Source: Lunularia cruciata (Eukaryota; Streptophyta; Marchantiopsida; Lunulariales; Lunulariaceae). From it: a DNA stretch of 64,000 bases. The translations under genes were made by a program, and so were the position numbers. The notes below the pieces were generated by a model. It was not told where the DNA came from, did no database searches, and was given only the letters and a program-made list of their open reading frames with translations. The DNA is taken from NCBI GenBank assembly GCA_948567375.1, contig OX419762.1, positions 52,805,034 through 52,869,033 of the forward strand, given 5' to 3'. This document shows positions 47,980 through 58,380 of the stretch, piece by piece (the first letter of the stretch is position 1; every line of letters starts with the position of its first letter).

Positions 47980-48130
47980 TTTCTCTCGCTTGTAGCGCTC
48001 CTTGGAAACAATGTTGATTTCAGATCCATGATCAATAAGAGCAACCACAGGATTTGTCATGCTGCCAATTTTGACTAAGGTTTTAGTGCTAACCTTGACC
48101 CAATTTCCTCTAGTATAATGACTAGAGATC
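47980..48130 (-). pseudogene. G3 retropepsin fragment
   Basis: Minus strand reads NPVVALIDHGSEINIVS near 48000-48055. The D-H-G triplet replaces the usual D-S/T-G, and the flanking hydrophobic pattern fits a gypsy protease. Open only locally. Confidence 0.7.
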
Positions 48131-48589
48131 CTACCATCATCCTCCTCATCATTTGCAAATCTGACTTTACGATTGTTGCAACACCGAGCAAGCTCTAACT
48201 CTTCTTCTTTAGTCTCAATAGCGTTTGATAGAGCAACTTATCCTGTCAATTGTTGCTTGTGCTTGCTTGATGGTGTCTATGATCACATCATGAAATTACC
48301 TCTTGGCATCCCAAGGATCTCTCAAAGAGTAAACTCAACCTTGGCATTGAGTACTCTCTCTCTTCTAGTACTCCTTTCAAGTCAGTAGCCGCTTCAATAT
48401 CCGATTGAAGCTTGTAAGTCGGTGGTTTTTTCTCCCTCCCCTTTCCTTTCACTGATTTTTCAGAATCAGAAGGTAAGGTATCCTCCATGACCTCCTCCCG
48501 TGAAGGTACCACTCCTTATCGTGGGAGAGCACTCTCTTGACAAAATCTATCTCCTCTCAACTGTTGCTTTTGAGTTGATCTCTCATCCC

Positions 48590-49970
48590 CAAGCTCTATG
48601 TCTTCTCTCCTTCATTTCTCATCAATGAGAGCTTCATGTTGGTTTCTTGCCATGTAGGCATGAACTAACATGGTATCCACTGCATCAGCCCATTGAGTGG
48701 CCTGCCTGATTTTAGAAGCAACCCATAGTAGTTCTCCTCTTGCGGTGTTCCCCTTTTCCAACGTGTGTAAAGCATTGCTCCACATATTTCCCATCTCTAC
48801 ATGCTTCACAAATGCTTCATCTCCATCCCCTACTACCACCACTCCATAGGCAGCGGCCTCAACTGATGCCGTAGCTTGTTGCGACAAGAAATCATCCAAC
48901 AACTTTTGCATTCCTCCCTTCCCAAAGTTGGTTTTTAGGATTTCCCCCATGTCTTTCAATGCAATCTTCCCATCCTTCTAGAAAACCATTCCTTGCTGAA
49001 TAGTATCAGCAAAATCACCACACTCCTTCCTGGTGTGTTCAATACCATCACACCAAATACACCTTTGTACATACCCTTGCTTTGTCCCCGTCCTGGTTTT
49101 GGAACCGCTTCCTTTCTCCTCCAACCTTGCCAACTTGATTTGCAAATCTCACATCCCTTTCACCAAATCATCAATGGTGGTTTTTTATAATGGAGTGGTG
49201 ACAACTGGTGCTATGGAAATAGTTATTATAGGTTGTCTTGGAGCCCTTGCAACCACTGATGGTACCACCTTTCCCCTACGGTATTCTTGCTTGGCACAAA
49301 TACTCATAGCTTTTGAGACCTTCTTCCAATCAGATGTCAGTCCACCATCTTCTAGCAAGACCTCCAACTCCCTTTGTAGCTCACTGTTTGCTGATTGAAG
49401 GAACAGCTCCACCTTGTCACTCTCAAGCGTGAGTTTCTCCATTCAAGACAATTGTGAATATTGTCTCTCAAACTCCCAAAATAGCTCAGTTGCACTCAAG
49501 CCCTTGGCAGCCTTGTTCACCTACTCCATGAATGACTTCTTGGCTACCCTATCCACATCTTCCAAGCAGTATTCCTCCTTCAAATGAAGAGAAAATCTCT
49601 CCCAACTACCTCCATGAGCTCGAATAATCTCCTTTACGTGTACATGGAACTCTGAGATAACCGTAAGCTCAAATGTAGCAATCATCTCATGTTCTAGAAC
49701 CTTGTTGAGCAACATCTCCCTAGAGTAATACTTCAGGTTCTTTGAAATGTTCCTCCTATCAAACTGATCTAACTTCCCAACAACCAATTGCAACGCTTTA
49801 GAAGCTAGGGCTTCCTTACGTTTGACAATTTGGTGTTGTTGCATATACAATGCAAATGCTTGAAAAATTTGCGTTGTAGCCGGATCAAGCTGTAATGTGG
49901 GTGCCTCTCCAGAGATATTGGCACCCAAATCCCCTATACTCTTGTCTGATCTCCTATCCATATCCACCAA
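48590..49970 (-). pseudogene. G3 gag with CCHC zinc knuckle, several stops
   Basis: Minus-strand start MDMDRRSDKSIGDLG near 49970, then an alpha-helical capsid-like region (FQAFALYMQQHQ, GGSWERFSLHLKEEY), a stop near 49520, continuation through LFLQSANSELQRELE (49442-49185), then zinc knuckle CIWCDGIEHTRKEC at about 49028-49070 and a C-terminal stretch to about 48612. Stops are single-base and the frame is otherwise kept, so decay is moderate. U6 is inserted just upstream of the start. Confidence 0.75.
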
Positions 49971-50507
49971 TGTGGTACCCACTTTTTTTTTTTCAAAATG
50001 GAGAAGAAGAAGTGTATAGAGAAGTCGGATTGCGCCTGTATGGCCAAAGAAGGCAAAGAAAAGAGTCTTTGGGATGAAACCCAAGGTAACATGGCTTCGG
50101 GTCATAAGGCAAAGTACTTGGACTTGCCCTATCAGCATAAAACCCAAAGTAAGAAGTCTTCATATCGGGAGGTGCTCAACCCGAGGCAAAGACAATGTAA
50201 CAACTTTTCTTTGGGGTGAGAAATTCAAGAAGGGACCGTTCAAAAACCGGCGTGGAGTACACTTGATAGTGACAAGCGCATGCAAGAGGTGTGATTTCTC
50301 GGTAGAAACTCAAATTGAAGAGAGACAAAGAAGGCATGACTCTATAAAAATTAGGCTAACGATGAAGCAATGTCAAACAATTTTCCTTCGCCGTTGAGGA
50401 GTCGTCTTGTAGGAGATCATGGGAAGGGAAGTAGAGTTGAAGACGCGCTAGTGTGTAGAGGAGAATTTTAGAGAGCTAACCCGAGAGACATTGAGGAAGA
50501 AAGAAAG

Positions 50508-51203
50508 ATGGGAGGAGGAAAGAAGAACTCCAAATTCATAGTGAGAAATCATAAGATTTGGAGGTTAGATGTGATTGCAAGAATTGAAGTCTTGAGCCGA
50601 CTTCGGATCACATTCTTGGCGTGGAACTGGAACGTGAGTTTTCTAGGATTCATGACCGAGATAATTGAGAGTAAATGTCTTGATGGCCCCAAGGAAGAAG
50701 GGAAGAGAGGAAATCCGCCTTGTTGGATAGAGTCGGATTGGAGATTAGTACTCAAAAGAGAGGCAGGTGCGGAGCAAGGTGCCATGTTCTTGGGGAAGGG
50801 AGAGGTAGCCAAAGAAACCCAAGAAGTGAGGGATGCATTCTCTTTGAAGAGGACAAAGAATGGGTACAAAGTAGAGAGTTACAAAGATCCGGTCAAGAGC
50901 GGGATCGTGAGTGCTCTCATGGCAATCTTGAAGCCGGAGAGAATGACTTATGTGATGAAACACCAAGCGGTGTTCTTCCATAAGATGTTTGCAGGAGAAC
51001 CCATCAATTGGGCGAGGTGCTTCCATGGGAGAACAAGGCAAATGGTGTGTAATTTGTGGGATAAGTCGCCTCCACATTACATTGTGCCATTTGCAGCACA
51101 TTTTTACCTCGGGTTGAATTTGCTCAATGCGGAGGAGTGCAACAAAATGGTGTCGCACTTACATCCCGACTTGAGAAAGGAAGTCAACACGAAGGAGCAA
51201 TAG
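50508..51203 (+). CDS. U-family protein, N-terminal domain in U6 (231 codons open)
   Basis: Open from ATG 50508 to 51203. Blocks align without long gaps to the U4 frame: ITFLAWNWN, KRGN, WIESDWRLVL, FFHKMFAGEPINWARCFH, TRQMV, PPHYIVPFAAHFYL and LNLL. The start differs: it has an extra basic MGGGKKN leader and lacks the U4 beginning. No enzymatic motif is recognised. Its preservation in two independently inserted copies suggests recent function or recent transposition. Confidence 0.65.
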   Translation: MGGGKKNSKFIVRNHKIWRLDVIARIEVLSRLRITFLAWNWNVSFLGFMTEIIESKCLDGPKEEGKRGNPPCWIESDWRLVLKREAGAEQGAMFLGKGEVAKETQEVRDAFSLKRTKNGYKVESYKDPVKSGIVSALMAILKPERMTYVMKHQAVFFHKMFAGEPINWARCFHGRTRQMVCNLWDKSPPHYIVPFAAHFYLGLNLLNAEECNKMVSHLHPDLRKEVNTKEQ

Positions 51204-52940
51204 TATATTCTTCATATACGAAGTAGTGATGAGTACAACGCACAGTATAGAAAGAGTGTGTAGGTGGAAGTAAGTACTCCAAAGTCAAAGAAGTAGAGTC
51301 GACAAGGAGAAGGCAAAGATGTAGAAAAGACGAGACCTTGGAAGACCAGGAGAGGTAACCCAAGGAAAGGTATGGTGGTGATTGCATCATCGGAAGAAGA
51401 CTCGGAGGGCAAAGCCGAGTGCAAGTCCGAAGACTCGGAATGCGAGGAAGAACCTAAGCTTACACTACAAAGTGGGGATACGAGTAGTGATAGCAATGAA
51501 GGCAAGGAGATGTTGTTGGTGCTTGCAGAAGAAGAAGAAGTTTGGGTGGAGCTCAAGGAAGAGAGTTGCGCAAAGTTAGAGGATGAAGTGCCCAAGCCCA
51601 AGGAGAAGAAGATTACTATTCAAAGAGGAGTTCGGTCAAGGCGCAAGGCAAAGTGTGAAGTGGGTCCAAGCAAGGCAAGGGAAGAAGAGAATGCCAATTC
51701 GGGAAGTGAAGTGTCTATTCCGATATGACGACTGCAAAGAAGAAGGTGAGTATCGGGAGAAGAAGAGGTAAAGAAGGAGATCATTCCGCAAGTGGAAGTA
51801 GTTGCAAGTGATGGAGTGGAGTACCTGTGAGAAGTTGTGTGTCCTCTGTTGGCAAAGCTAGAGCACAAGAAGAGGGAGATGCAGTCAAAGTGTCCGGAGG
51901 TGAAGATTGTGTTGCAAGTGTTAGCACGACTGGAAGAAGAGAACTCGGAGTTGAAGAAGAGTATAATCCGAGGTGAGGAGGAAAGGGAAGTACTGCAAGT
52001 GGATGTAGTGCTGTAGAGTCAAGTGATTGAGAACTTGAAGACAGAAGCAAGGTATCGAGAGGAACTTGTGAAGCAAAGTGCCATAGCAAAGGAAAGACAA
52101 GTAGTTGAGTATGAAATCTTGAAGCAGTAGTTTGCTGATTCAAGACTAGAAATTATCTATGCTATAGCGAGGGTAGCAGAGAAGGAACAAGAGCTCGATA
52201 GAGTAATGGAGAGTGTAGAAGAGAAGAAGCAACTGTGGCAACGGGAGTTGACATTGAGATATAGGGAAGAAGAGAGATTACAAAAGTTACTTTGTAATCA
52301 AGAAGAGAAGGTTGTACAAAAGGAGAAGGAGAAGGAAACTATGAAAGCCGAGTTCAAAGTAGAATTGGCAATGTACAGGGAAGATTGGCTTGCAGATTAG
52401 GAATGCAAAAGGAAGATGAGATTGGAGCCATTGAAGGAGATCGTAATCAGGATGAATGCAATGCTAAGTACAGAGGCCATTGTTTGTATTGAAGAGACGA
52501 GGCTGCACAAGTTGAAGTTGTTGGTGGAAGAGACAAGGAGGAGACATGCAAAGGATATAGATTTGAACACATTGTTGATTAGTCTCAGAACTCGTGTAGA
52601 TAGGAAGATATTAGAAGTGGAAGATAATATCACGATTAGATTAGATTTGGTAAAGTTGGAGATAGATAAACTTTGGAAAGATGTTAGAGCAAAACCCGAA
52701 GTAGATGAAGTAGGAGTGCAAATGTCTTCGGAGTTATCATTGGAAGCATTAGAGAAGAGTGGGTTAGAAGATGGAGTTAGATAGATTACCCACTAGTGAA
52801 ATGTCAGATCAGGAAAGAGAACTATTAGATTTGGTAGAAGATGTAGGAATTATGAAACCCGAGGACAGAGCAATAGGAAGTAAAATTACTTCGGGATCAG
52901 GTTTGAAAGCCGAGGAAGAAGTAGACATCAGATCGGATTA
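51204..52940 (+). pseudogene. U6 acidic linker and coiled coil, frameshifted
   Basis: Pieces in order: acidic linker at 51372-51728 (SSEEDSEGKAE, EEEEVWVELKEES), coiled coil at about 51850-52400 (EEKKQLWQRELTLRYREEERLQKLL), then LHKLKLLVEETRRRHAKDIDLNTLL at 52416-52784, and the family C-terminus GLKAEEEVDIRSD ending near 52940. A few stops break the frame. Full length would be about 810 codons. Confidence 0.75.
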
Positions 52941-53931
52941 ATAACCAATTTGAGATTTGAATAGGCAAATATGAAGAGGTGCATTGTCATTTTGGATCTG
53001 CAAGTTTGTATAGTCATAAGGAAGAGGTACATTAGGAAGATAACTGTCAATTGCTTCACTATTTAAGAGTGGCATTCGTAGTCTTATGTTGTTTGGTGCT
53101 CATTATTTCTGAGAATAGATAAAGTGAAGTGTTGTGAAGCAGTGCTCGTTGCTTGAGCTTGATTCCGAGTATCAACTTTGTGTTTGTGTTTGTGTTTGTG
53201 AGTGTGTGGAGAAATTCAAAGTGCAAGTCAGTGTGTTTGTTGGATATTGGATTCCGTAGCCTTGATCTTCATTCCGTGTGTTTGACCCTAAGTGAAGTGC
53301 AATCAAAGCAATGCCTTGACAGATCTGAGAGGAATTGTAGTTTTGGTAGTATTTTGCATTTGTGAGTGCAGTGCAAAGTTGATGTGAAGCAATTTTGATT
53401 GAGGAAGTTGTGCCTTCAGTGGAGGGGTAGAACACAACTCTAAGGCAAAGTTGTTTTGCACTGAAGTGCCATTTTTGGGAGAGCCTAAATCATCACAATC
53501 AAGATTGTTTGGAAAGAGTTGAAGAAGTTGTGATTAAGGAGTGTGAATTTGTGACAAGACTGAGAATCAATGTTTGTTACTCTCTTTTGGGTGTGGTTTC
53601 TACCTGAGAGATTAAAGATGCAGCCAAGAAGAACTACATTGTTACTATTTGACTTCGTATTTGGACATTTCTGACTTGTATCTCTACGGGAACAAACTTT
53701 ACTTACACAATTACCGCAAAAGTGATATTTGTCGGGTTGTCACAATCAGTCACCTCCTTTCTAACTCTCCACCCCATAAGTTTCACATCAAGTTCACCAA
53801 CTATTGTACTTTTCTTTTCTCTCTTTGGGAACACACAAGGTGCCTAGCTGTGGAGATTGTAAATCAGAAGCTGTAGGTAAACCTATAACTACTTGTTTGA
53901 ACACGCGTGTTACCCAACCATTGGAACCTTC

Positions 53932-54357
53932 TGTTATGTTTGGCTTGCTATAAGTGACTTGCCTGATCAAGAGCAAGAGCAAAACTTGACTGATAGAAAC
54001 TCCTTATTTTATCATGCAATGATGGGCAATCACTTGTTTAGATATATATTCAGTCACTTCTAAGGTTGAGCATTAAAGTGACTAGATATCTTGAGTGATC
54101 AATACTCATGAAGTCATGCAGGTCTATATTCATGAGTTTAAACGGATGGTAGAGGGACTACTATGTGTGTGTGTGTGTATATATATATATGCAATTGAAA
54201 TAAAGGTTCAAAGGCTAGTGTGAGCCTGTTTCAGCCGTGGAGGTAGCTTTTGGGATAGGGAGTGAATCATGTTATTTCTTGTTAGTCCTCTAATTTATGT
54301 TTAATGAGCCTTATGATGTGCTATTGCAAGAGGTCCTTGGGACTATATTTTCTAACA
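53932..54357 (+). repeat. C1 5' LTR
   Basis: 426-bp LTR, TG...CA, followed after two bases by the primer site. It matches 58395-58815 apart from substitutions and a local TG/TA repeat expansion. Confidence 0.93.
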
Positions 54358-54389
54358 ATTGGTATCAAAGCTTAGTTGGTCTTTGAGAT

Positions 54390-55022
54390 TTGAGGGTGCA
54401 GGGAAGTGGGTCCACAAGCAAGTCCACAGCAATGGCAGGGGTGATATCCATATCAAATGCTAAATTTGCAATGGAAAAGTTTGATGGGAAAAATAATTTT
54501 GGACTTTGGCAATTGAAGATGAAGGACCTTCTTGTCCAGCAAGGACTGCATAGAGCACTAAAGAAGAAAAAGGAGGACAAAAGTGATGAGGATGGGGAAG
54601 ATGAAGATGCAGATGCAGATCTCAGAGCTATTAGCACTATTAGGTTGAATCTTGTTGATAGAGTGTTATACAATGTTATGAATGAGGAATCTGCACCAAA
54701 ATTATGGGCCAAACCGGACTATCTTTACATGACCAAGTCTTTGACAAATAGACTATTTCTTAAACAGAAGTTGTATATGTTGCAGATGAAGGAAGGTCAG
54801 AGTATTATGGAGCACCCCAATGGTTTCAACAAAATCATTTGTGAGTTGATGAACATAGAGGTTAAGTTAGAAGACGAGGATAAGGCATTGTTGTTACTGA
54901 CTTCACTTTCTCCATCATATGAGCATCTGGTCACAACTCTTCTATATGGGAAGGATGATATAAATTGTAAGGAGGTCACTTCAGCATTATTGTCCAATGA
55001 GATGCAAAAAAGACCCAACTAA
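54390..55022 (+). CDS. C1 gag, 210 codons open
   Basis: Begins MRVQGSGSTSK (a later Met at 54432 begins MAGVISISNAKF and may be the true start). Contains FDGKNNFGLWQLKMKDLL, the usual copia gag phrase, then LKLEDEDKALLLLTSLSPSYEHL-like capsid sequence. It ends in a stop just before the zinc knuckle, which is in another frame (next entry). Confidence 0.85.
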   Translation: MRVQGSGSTSKSTAMAGVISISNAKFAMEKFDGKNNFGLWQLKMKDLLVQQGLHRALKKKKEDKSDEDGEDEDADADLRAISTIRLNLVDRVLYNVMNEESAPKLWAKPDYLYMTKSLTNRLFLKQKLYMLQMKEGQSIMEHPNGFNKIICELMNIEVKLEDEDKALLLLTSLSPSYEHLVTTLLYGKDDINCKEVTSALLSNEMQKRPN

Positions 55023-56210
55023 GAAAAGAAAAATTCAGAGGCTCTATTTATCAAAGGAAGGACAAGAGAGAGAGAGAGATCAGATCAAGACTAAATCAAG
55101 ATCCAAGTCTAGAACTAGAGGTTTCAAAGGCAAGTGTTGGATTTGTGGGAAGGTTGGACATTTCAAGAAGGATTGTAACAACAAGAGGCTTGAGTCCAAC
55201 AAGGATAAAGGTCAACTTTCAGATCAAGCAAGCATTGCTGAGTCATCTAGAGTTGTGGATGATGTTTTATGTGTTACCCAAGCCAAAGATAAATTTGAAG
55301 AGTCCTGGATATTGGACTTAGGTTGCTCTTACTATATGTGTCCAAATAAGAAGGGGTTTCATGAGTACAAATAATTCAATGGAGGATTTGTAATAATGGG
55401 GAACAACATGGCTTGTAAAGCTATTGGCATTGGTACAATATGCATTAAGATGTTTGATGGTATTGTGAGGACTCTTGCTGATGTGAGGCATGTTTCTGAG
55501 TTAAGGAAGAATTTTATATCACTGTGCACTTAGGACTCAAATGGATGGAGGTGGGGAGCAAAAATTGGAACACTCAAGGTTTCAAAAGGAGCATTGGTTG
55601 TAATGAAGGGCAAGAAGATAGGAAATATTTATGAGCTTGTTGGAGAGACCATCACTGGAGGAGTAGTAAGTACTATTTCTGAAAATCAAGATCCCAAAGA
55701 TCTTACTCAATTATGGCACCTACGTTTGGGTCATATGAGTGAAAGGGGTCTAAGTGAATTGTTTAAGCAACAACTTCTGAAAGGCCTTAAAAGTTGTAAG
55801 TTAAAATTCTGTGACCATTGTGTAATAGGAAAGCAATGGAGGGTAAGCTTTTCCATAGGAGTTCATTGCACAAAGGGAATTTTAGACTATGTGCATTCTA
55901 ATGTTTGGGGCCTTGCACCTATAGCTTCAAAATCTGGACCATTATATTTTGTATCTTTGGTTGATGATTACTCTAGGAGAGTATGGATCTACACCATGAA
56001 GCAAAAATTAGAGATCTTCTCTCTCTTTAAACAATGGAAGGTGATGATGGAGAAACAAATTGGAAGGAAAGTGAAATTTTTGAGATCTGATAATGGTGGA
56101 GAATTCAAATCTGGAGAGTTTGATAGATATTGTAAGAGTGAAGGGATAATTCACCACTTTACCATATAGTGTACTCCTCAAAAAATGGTGTGGCAGAGCG
56201 GATAAATCAT
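55023..56210 (+). pseudogene. C1 zinc knuckle, protease and integrase, broken
   Basis: Zinc knuckle CWICGKVGHFKKDC at about 55135-55176. Protease ILDLGCSYYMC near 55312 (D-L-G in place of D-S/T-G). GAG-pre-integrase LWHLRLGHMSERGL near 55711-55755 and CDHCVIGKQ near 55812. Integrase core: first acidic residue position reads YVHSNVWG (usually S-D), then VDDYSRRVW and RSDNGGEF; the frame breaks near 56169 before the last catalytic Glu. So the integrase is inactive by both substitution and frameshift. Confidence 0.87.
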
Positions 56211-56695
56211 ACTTTCTTGGACAAAGCAAGAAGTATGTTAAGCAATGCTGGATAGGAGAAGAGTTTTTGCTTAACTCTCTACTCACTTGGTAAACATTTC
56301 TCCCTCTACTGCTATTGAGTGTAAGACACCTATGGAAAAGTGGACAGGTAGGCATGTTGATTAATCTTCACTTAGAGTATTTGGATGCATAATTTATGAT
56401 CATATTCAACAAGAACAAAGGACAAAGTTAGATCCCAAATCTAGAAAATGTATATTCTTGGGATATGAGAAGGATACAAAGGGATATAGATTATGCAATC
56501 CAAAAAGGTGTTATCTTGTTGTGTGTAGGGATGTTGTTTTTTATGAGACTAGTACAATGAAGACTATTACTTAGCAAAAGAAAAGAAAAACCAAATTCAG
56601 TCAGATTTGTTAAGATAGATATTGATCTTGGAAATGAAGACATTTCACCTCTTGTAGATCTACCAAGTGAACCATTAGAAGAGCAAAGCCCAGAA

Positions 56696-57718
56696 GTGAT
56701 TCATGAATGTAGGTCTCCAAATAGGGATAGAAGGCATCCAAAGAGATTTGATGATTCATTTGTAGCTTATGCTCTTCTCATGGAGAATGGTGAGCCTTCT
56801 TCATATGAAGAGGCAATGCAAGATCAAGAGTGTCAAAAGTGGTATTGTGCAATGGAAGTGGTGATGAAGTCTTTGGCCAAAAACCAAACTTGGAGACTTG
56901 AAAAATTACCTATGGGAAAGAATGAAATTGGTTGTAAATGGATATTCCAAAGGAAGGAAGGACTTCCAAAATCAGGTGGAGATAGATACAAAGCAAGGCT
57001 TGTAACAAAGGGTTATAGCAAAAAAGAAGGTATTGACTTCAATGAGATTTTTTCACCATTGGTAAAAATCTCTTCAATTTGTGCACTATTGGCAATAGTT
57101 GCATTGCATAACTCGGAGTTGGAGCAACTAGATGTTACAACTGATTTTTTACATGGAGAATTGGAGGAGGAGATTTACATGCATCAACCTGAAGGTTTTG
57201 TGGTACCAAGGAACCAAAACCTGGTTTTCAGGTTACAAAAGTCTTTATATGGACTAAAACAAAGTCCAAGACTTTGGTACATGAAATTTGATGCTTTCAT
57301 GTTGAAGCAAGGATATAACAAAAGTGAATCAGATTGTTGTGTATACCTCAAGAAGCTACATGGACCTAGATTATTTGATTTAATCATCTTGGTACCATAT
57401 GTGGATGATATGCTGATTGCTGCAAAGGATATGGTTGAGGTGGAGAAATTGAAAGTACAAATTGGTTAGGAGTTTGATATGAAGGACTTGGGTTCTTCAA
57501 AGAGTGTACTTGGGATTGAAATCCACCGGGACAAGAGCAAGAGAAAGTTATGGATATCTCAAAGGAGATATTTGGAAAAATTACTTGCATGGTTTGACAT
57601 GGAGAAAGCAAAACCAGTGAACACTCCAATGGCAAGTCATTTCAAGATATCATTGGAGCAATGTCCATCAAATGAGGAGAGAAAAGTATTCCTTATGCTA
57701 GTTTTGTTGGGAGTTTAA
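56696..57718 (+). pseudogene. C1 reverse transcriptase, 257-codon open stretch then stop
   Basis: The open part (56696-57469) includes CKWIFQRKEG, YKARLVTKGYSKKEGIDF, EEIYMHQPEGF, LYGLKQSPRLWY and catalytic YVDDMLIAAKD. After a stop at 57469 the frame continues (57479-57718) with MKDLGSSKSVLGIEI and NTPMASHFKIS. The palm is intact in residues; the single stop interrupts the connection region. Confidence 0.9.
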
Positions 57719-58380
57719 TGTATGCTATGGTCTGCACTAGACTAGACATCTCTTATGTTGTGAGTATGGTGAGTAGATACATGGCAAATCCAAGGAAATA
57801 ACATTAGGAAATTGTGAAGTGGATACTTCATTACTTGAGAGGAACTATAAATATTGGCATTACCTTTGATGTGGAGAAGGAACAAGAAGGAGGAATTATA
57901 GGGTATGTAGATTCTGATTTTGCTGGAGACTTGGATAAGAGAAGGTCTACAATAAGATTTTTTTTACACTTGTTGGTGATGCAATAAGTTGGAAGTCTAC
58001 TCTCCAATCTATTGTTGCTCTTTCTACAACAGAGGTGGAATATATTGTAACAACTGAGGCTGCCAAAGAGGCAATATGGCTACAAAGATTAGCAAAGGAT
58101 ATAGGACTCCCTTATATGAAGTCCACACTTTTTTGTGATACCCAACGCACCATTCACTTGGCAAAGATCAAGTATATCATTCAAGGACAAAGCATATTGA
58201 TGTGAGATATCAATTTTATCAAGGAAGCTATGACAAATGGCAAAATCAATTGCAAATATTGGCACATAGGTAAACACAGCTGATATGTTGACTAAACCTA
58301 TTCCTGTTGAGAAGTTCAAGTTATGCATGAACTTGCTCAACGTTTAATATTGCTCTTTGGGATGATAAGGTGGATACAAG
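57719..58380 (+). pseudogene. C1 RNase H, frameshifted
   Basis: Fragments in changing frames: MVSRYMANP, HYLRGTINIGI, GYVDSDFAGDLDKRRST, ISWKSTLQSIVALSTTEVEYI, AAKEAIWLQRL, then KINCKYWHIG and EKFKLCMNLLN-like sequence before the polypurine stretch. This is the standard copia C-terminus. Confidence 0.85.

Larger units (their letters stand above)
49971..53744 (+). mobile_element. U6: full-length long U-family unit, 3774 bp
   Basis: Starts TGTGGTACCCACTTTTTTTTT and ends GGGTTGTCACA. Flanks are ACCAA (49966-49970) and ATCAG (53745-53749), matching at three of five positions with two transitions, so the target duplication is weak. Complete U gene layout at 50508-52940 and TATA-like TATTTAAGAG near 53054, about 690 bp before the end. 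Inserted in the leader of G3. Confidence 0.85.
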
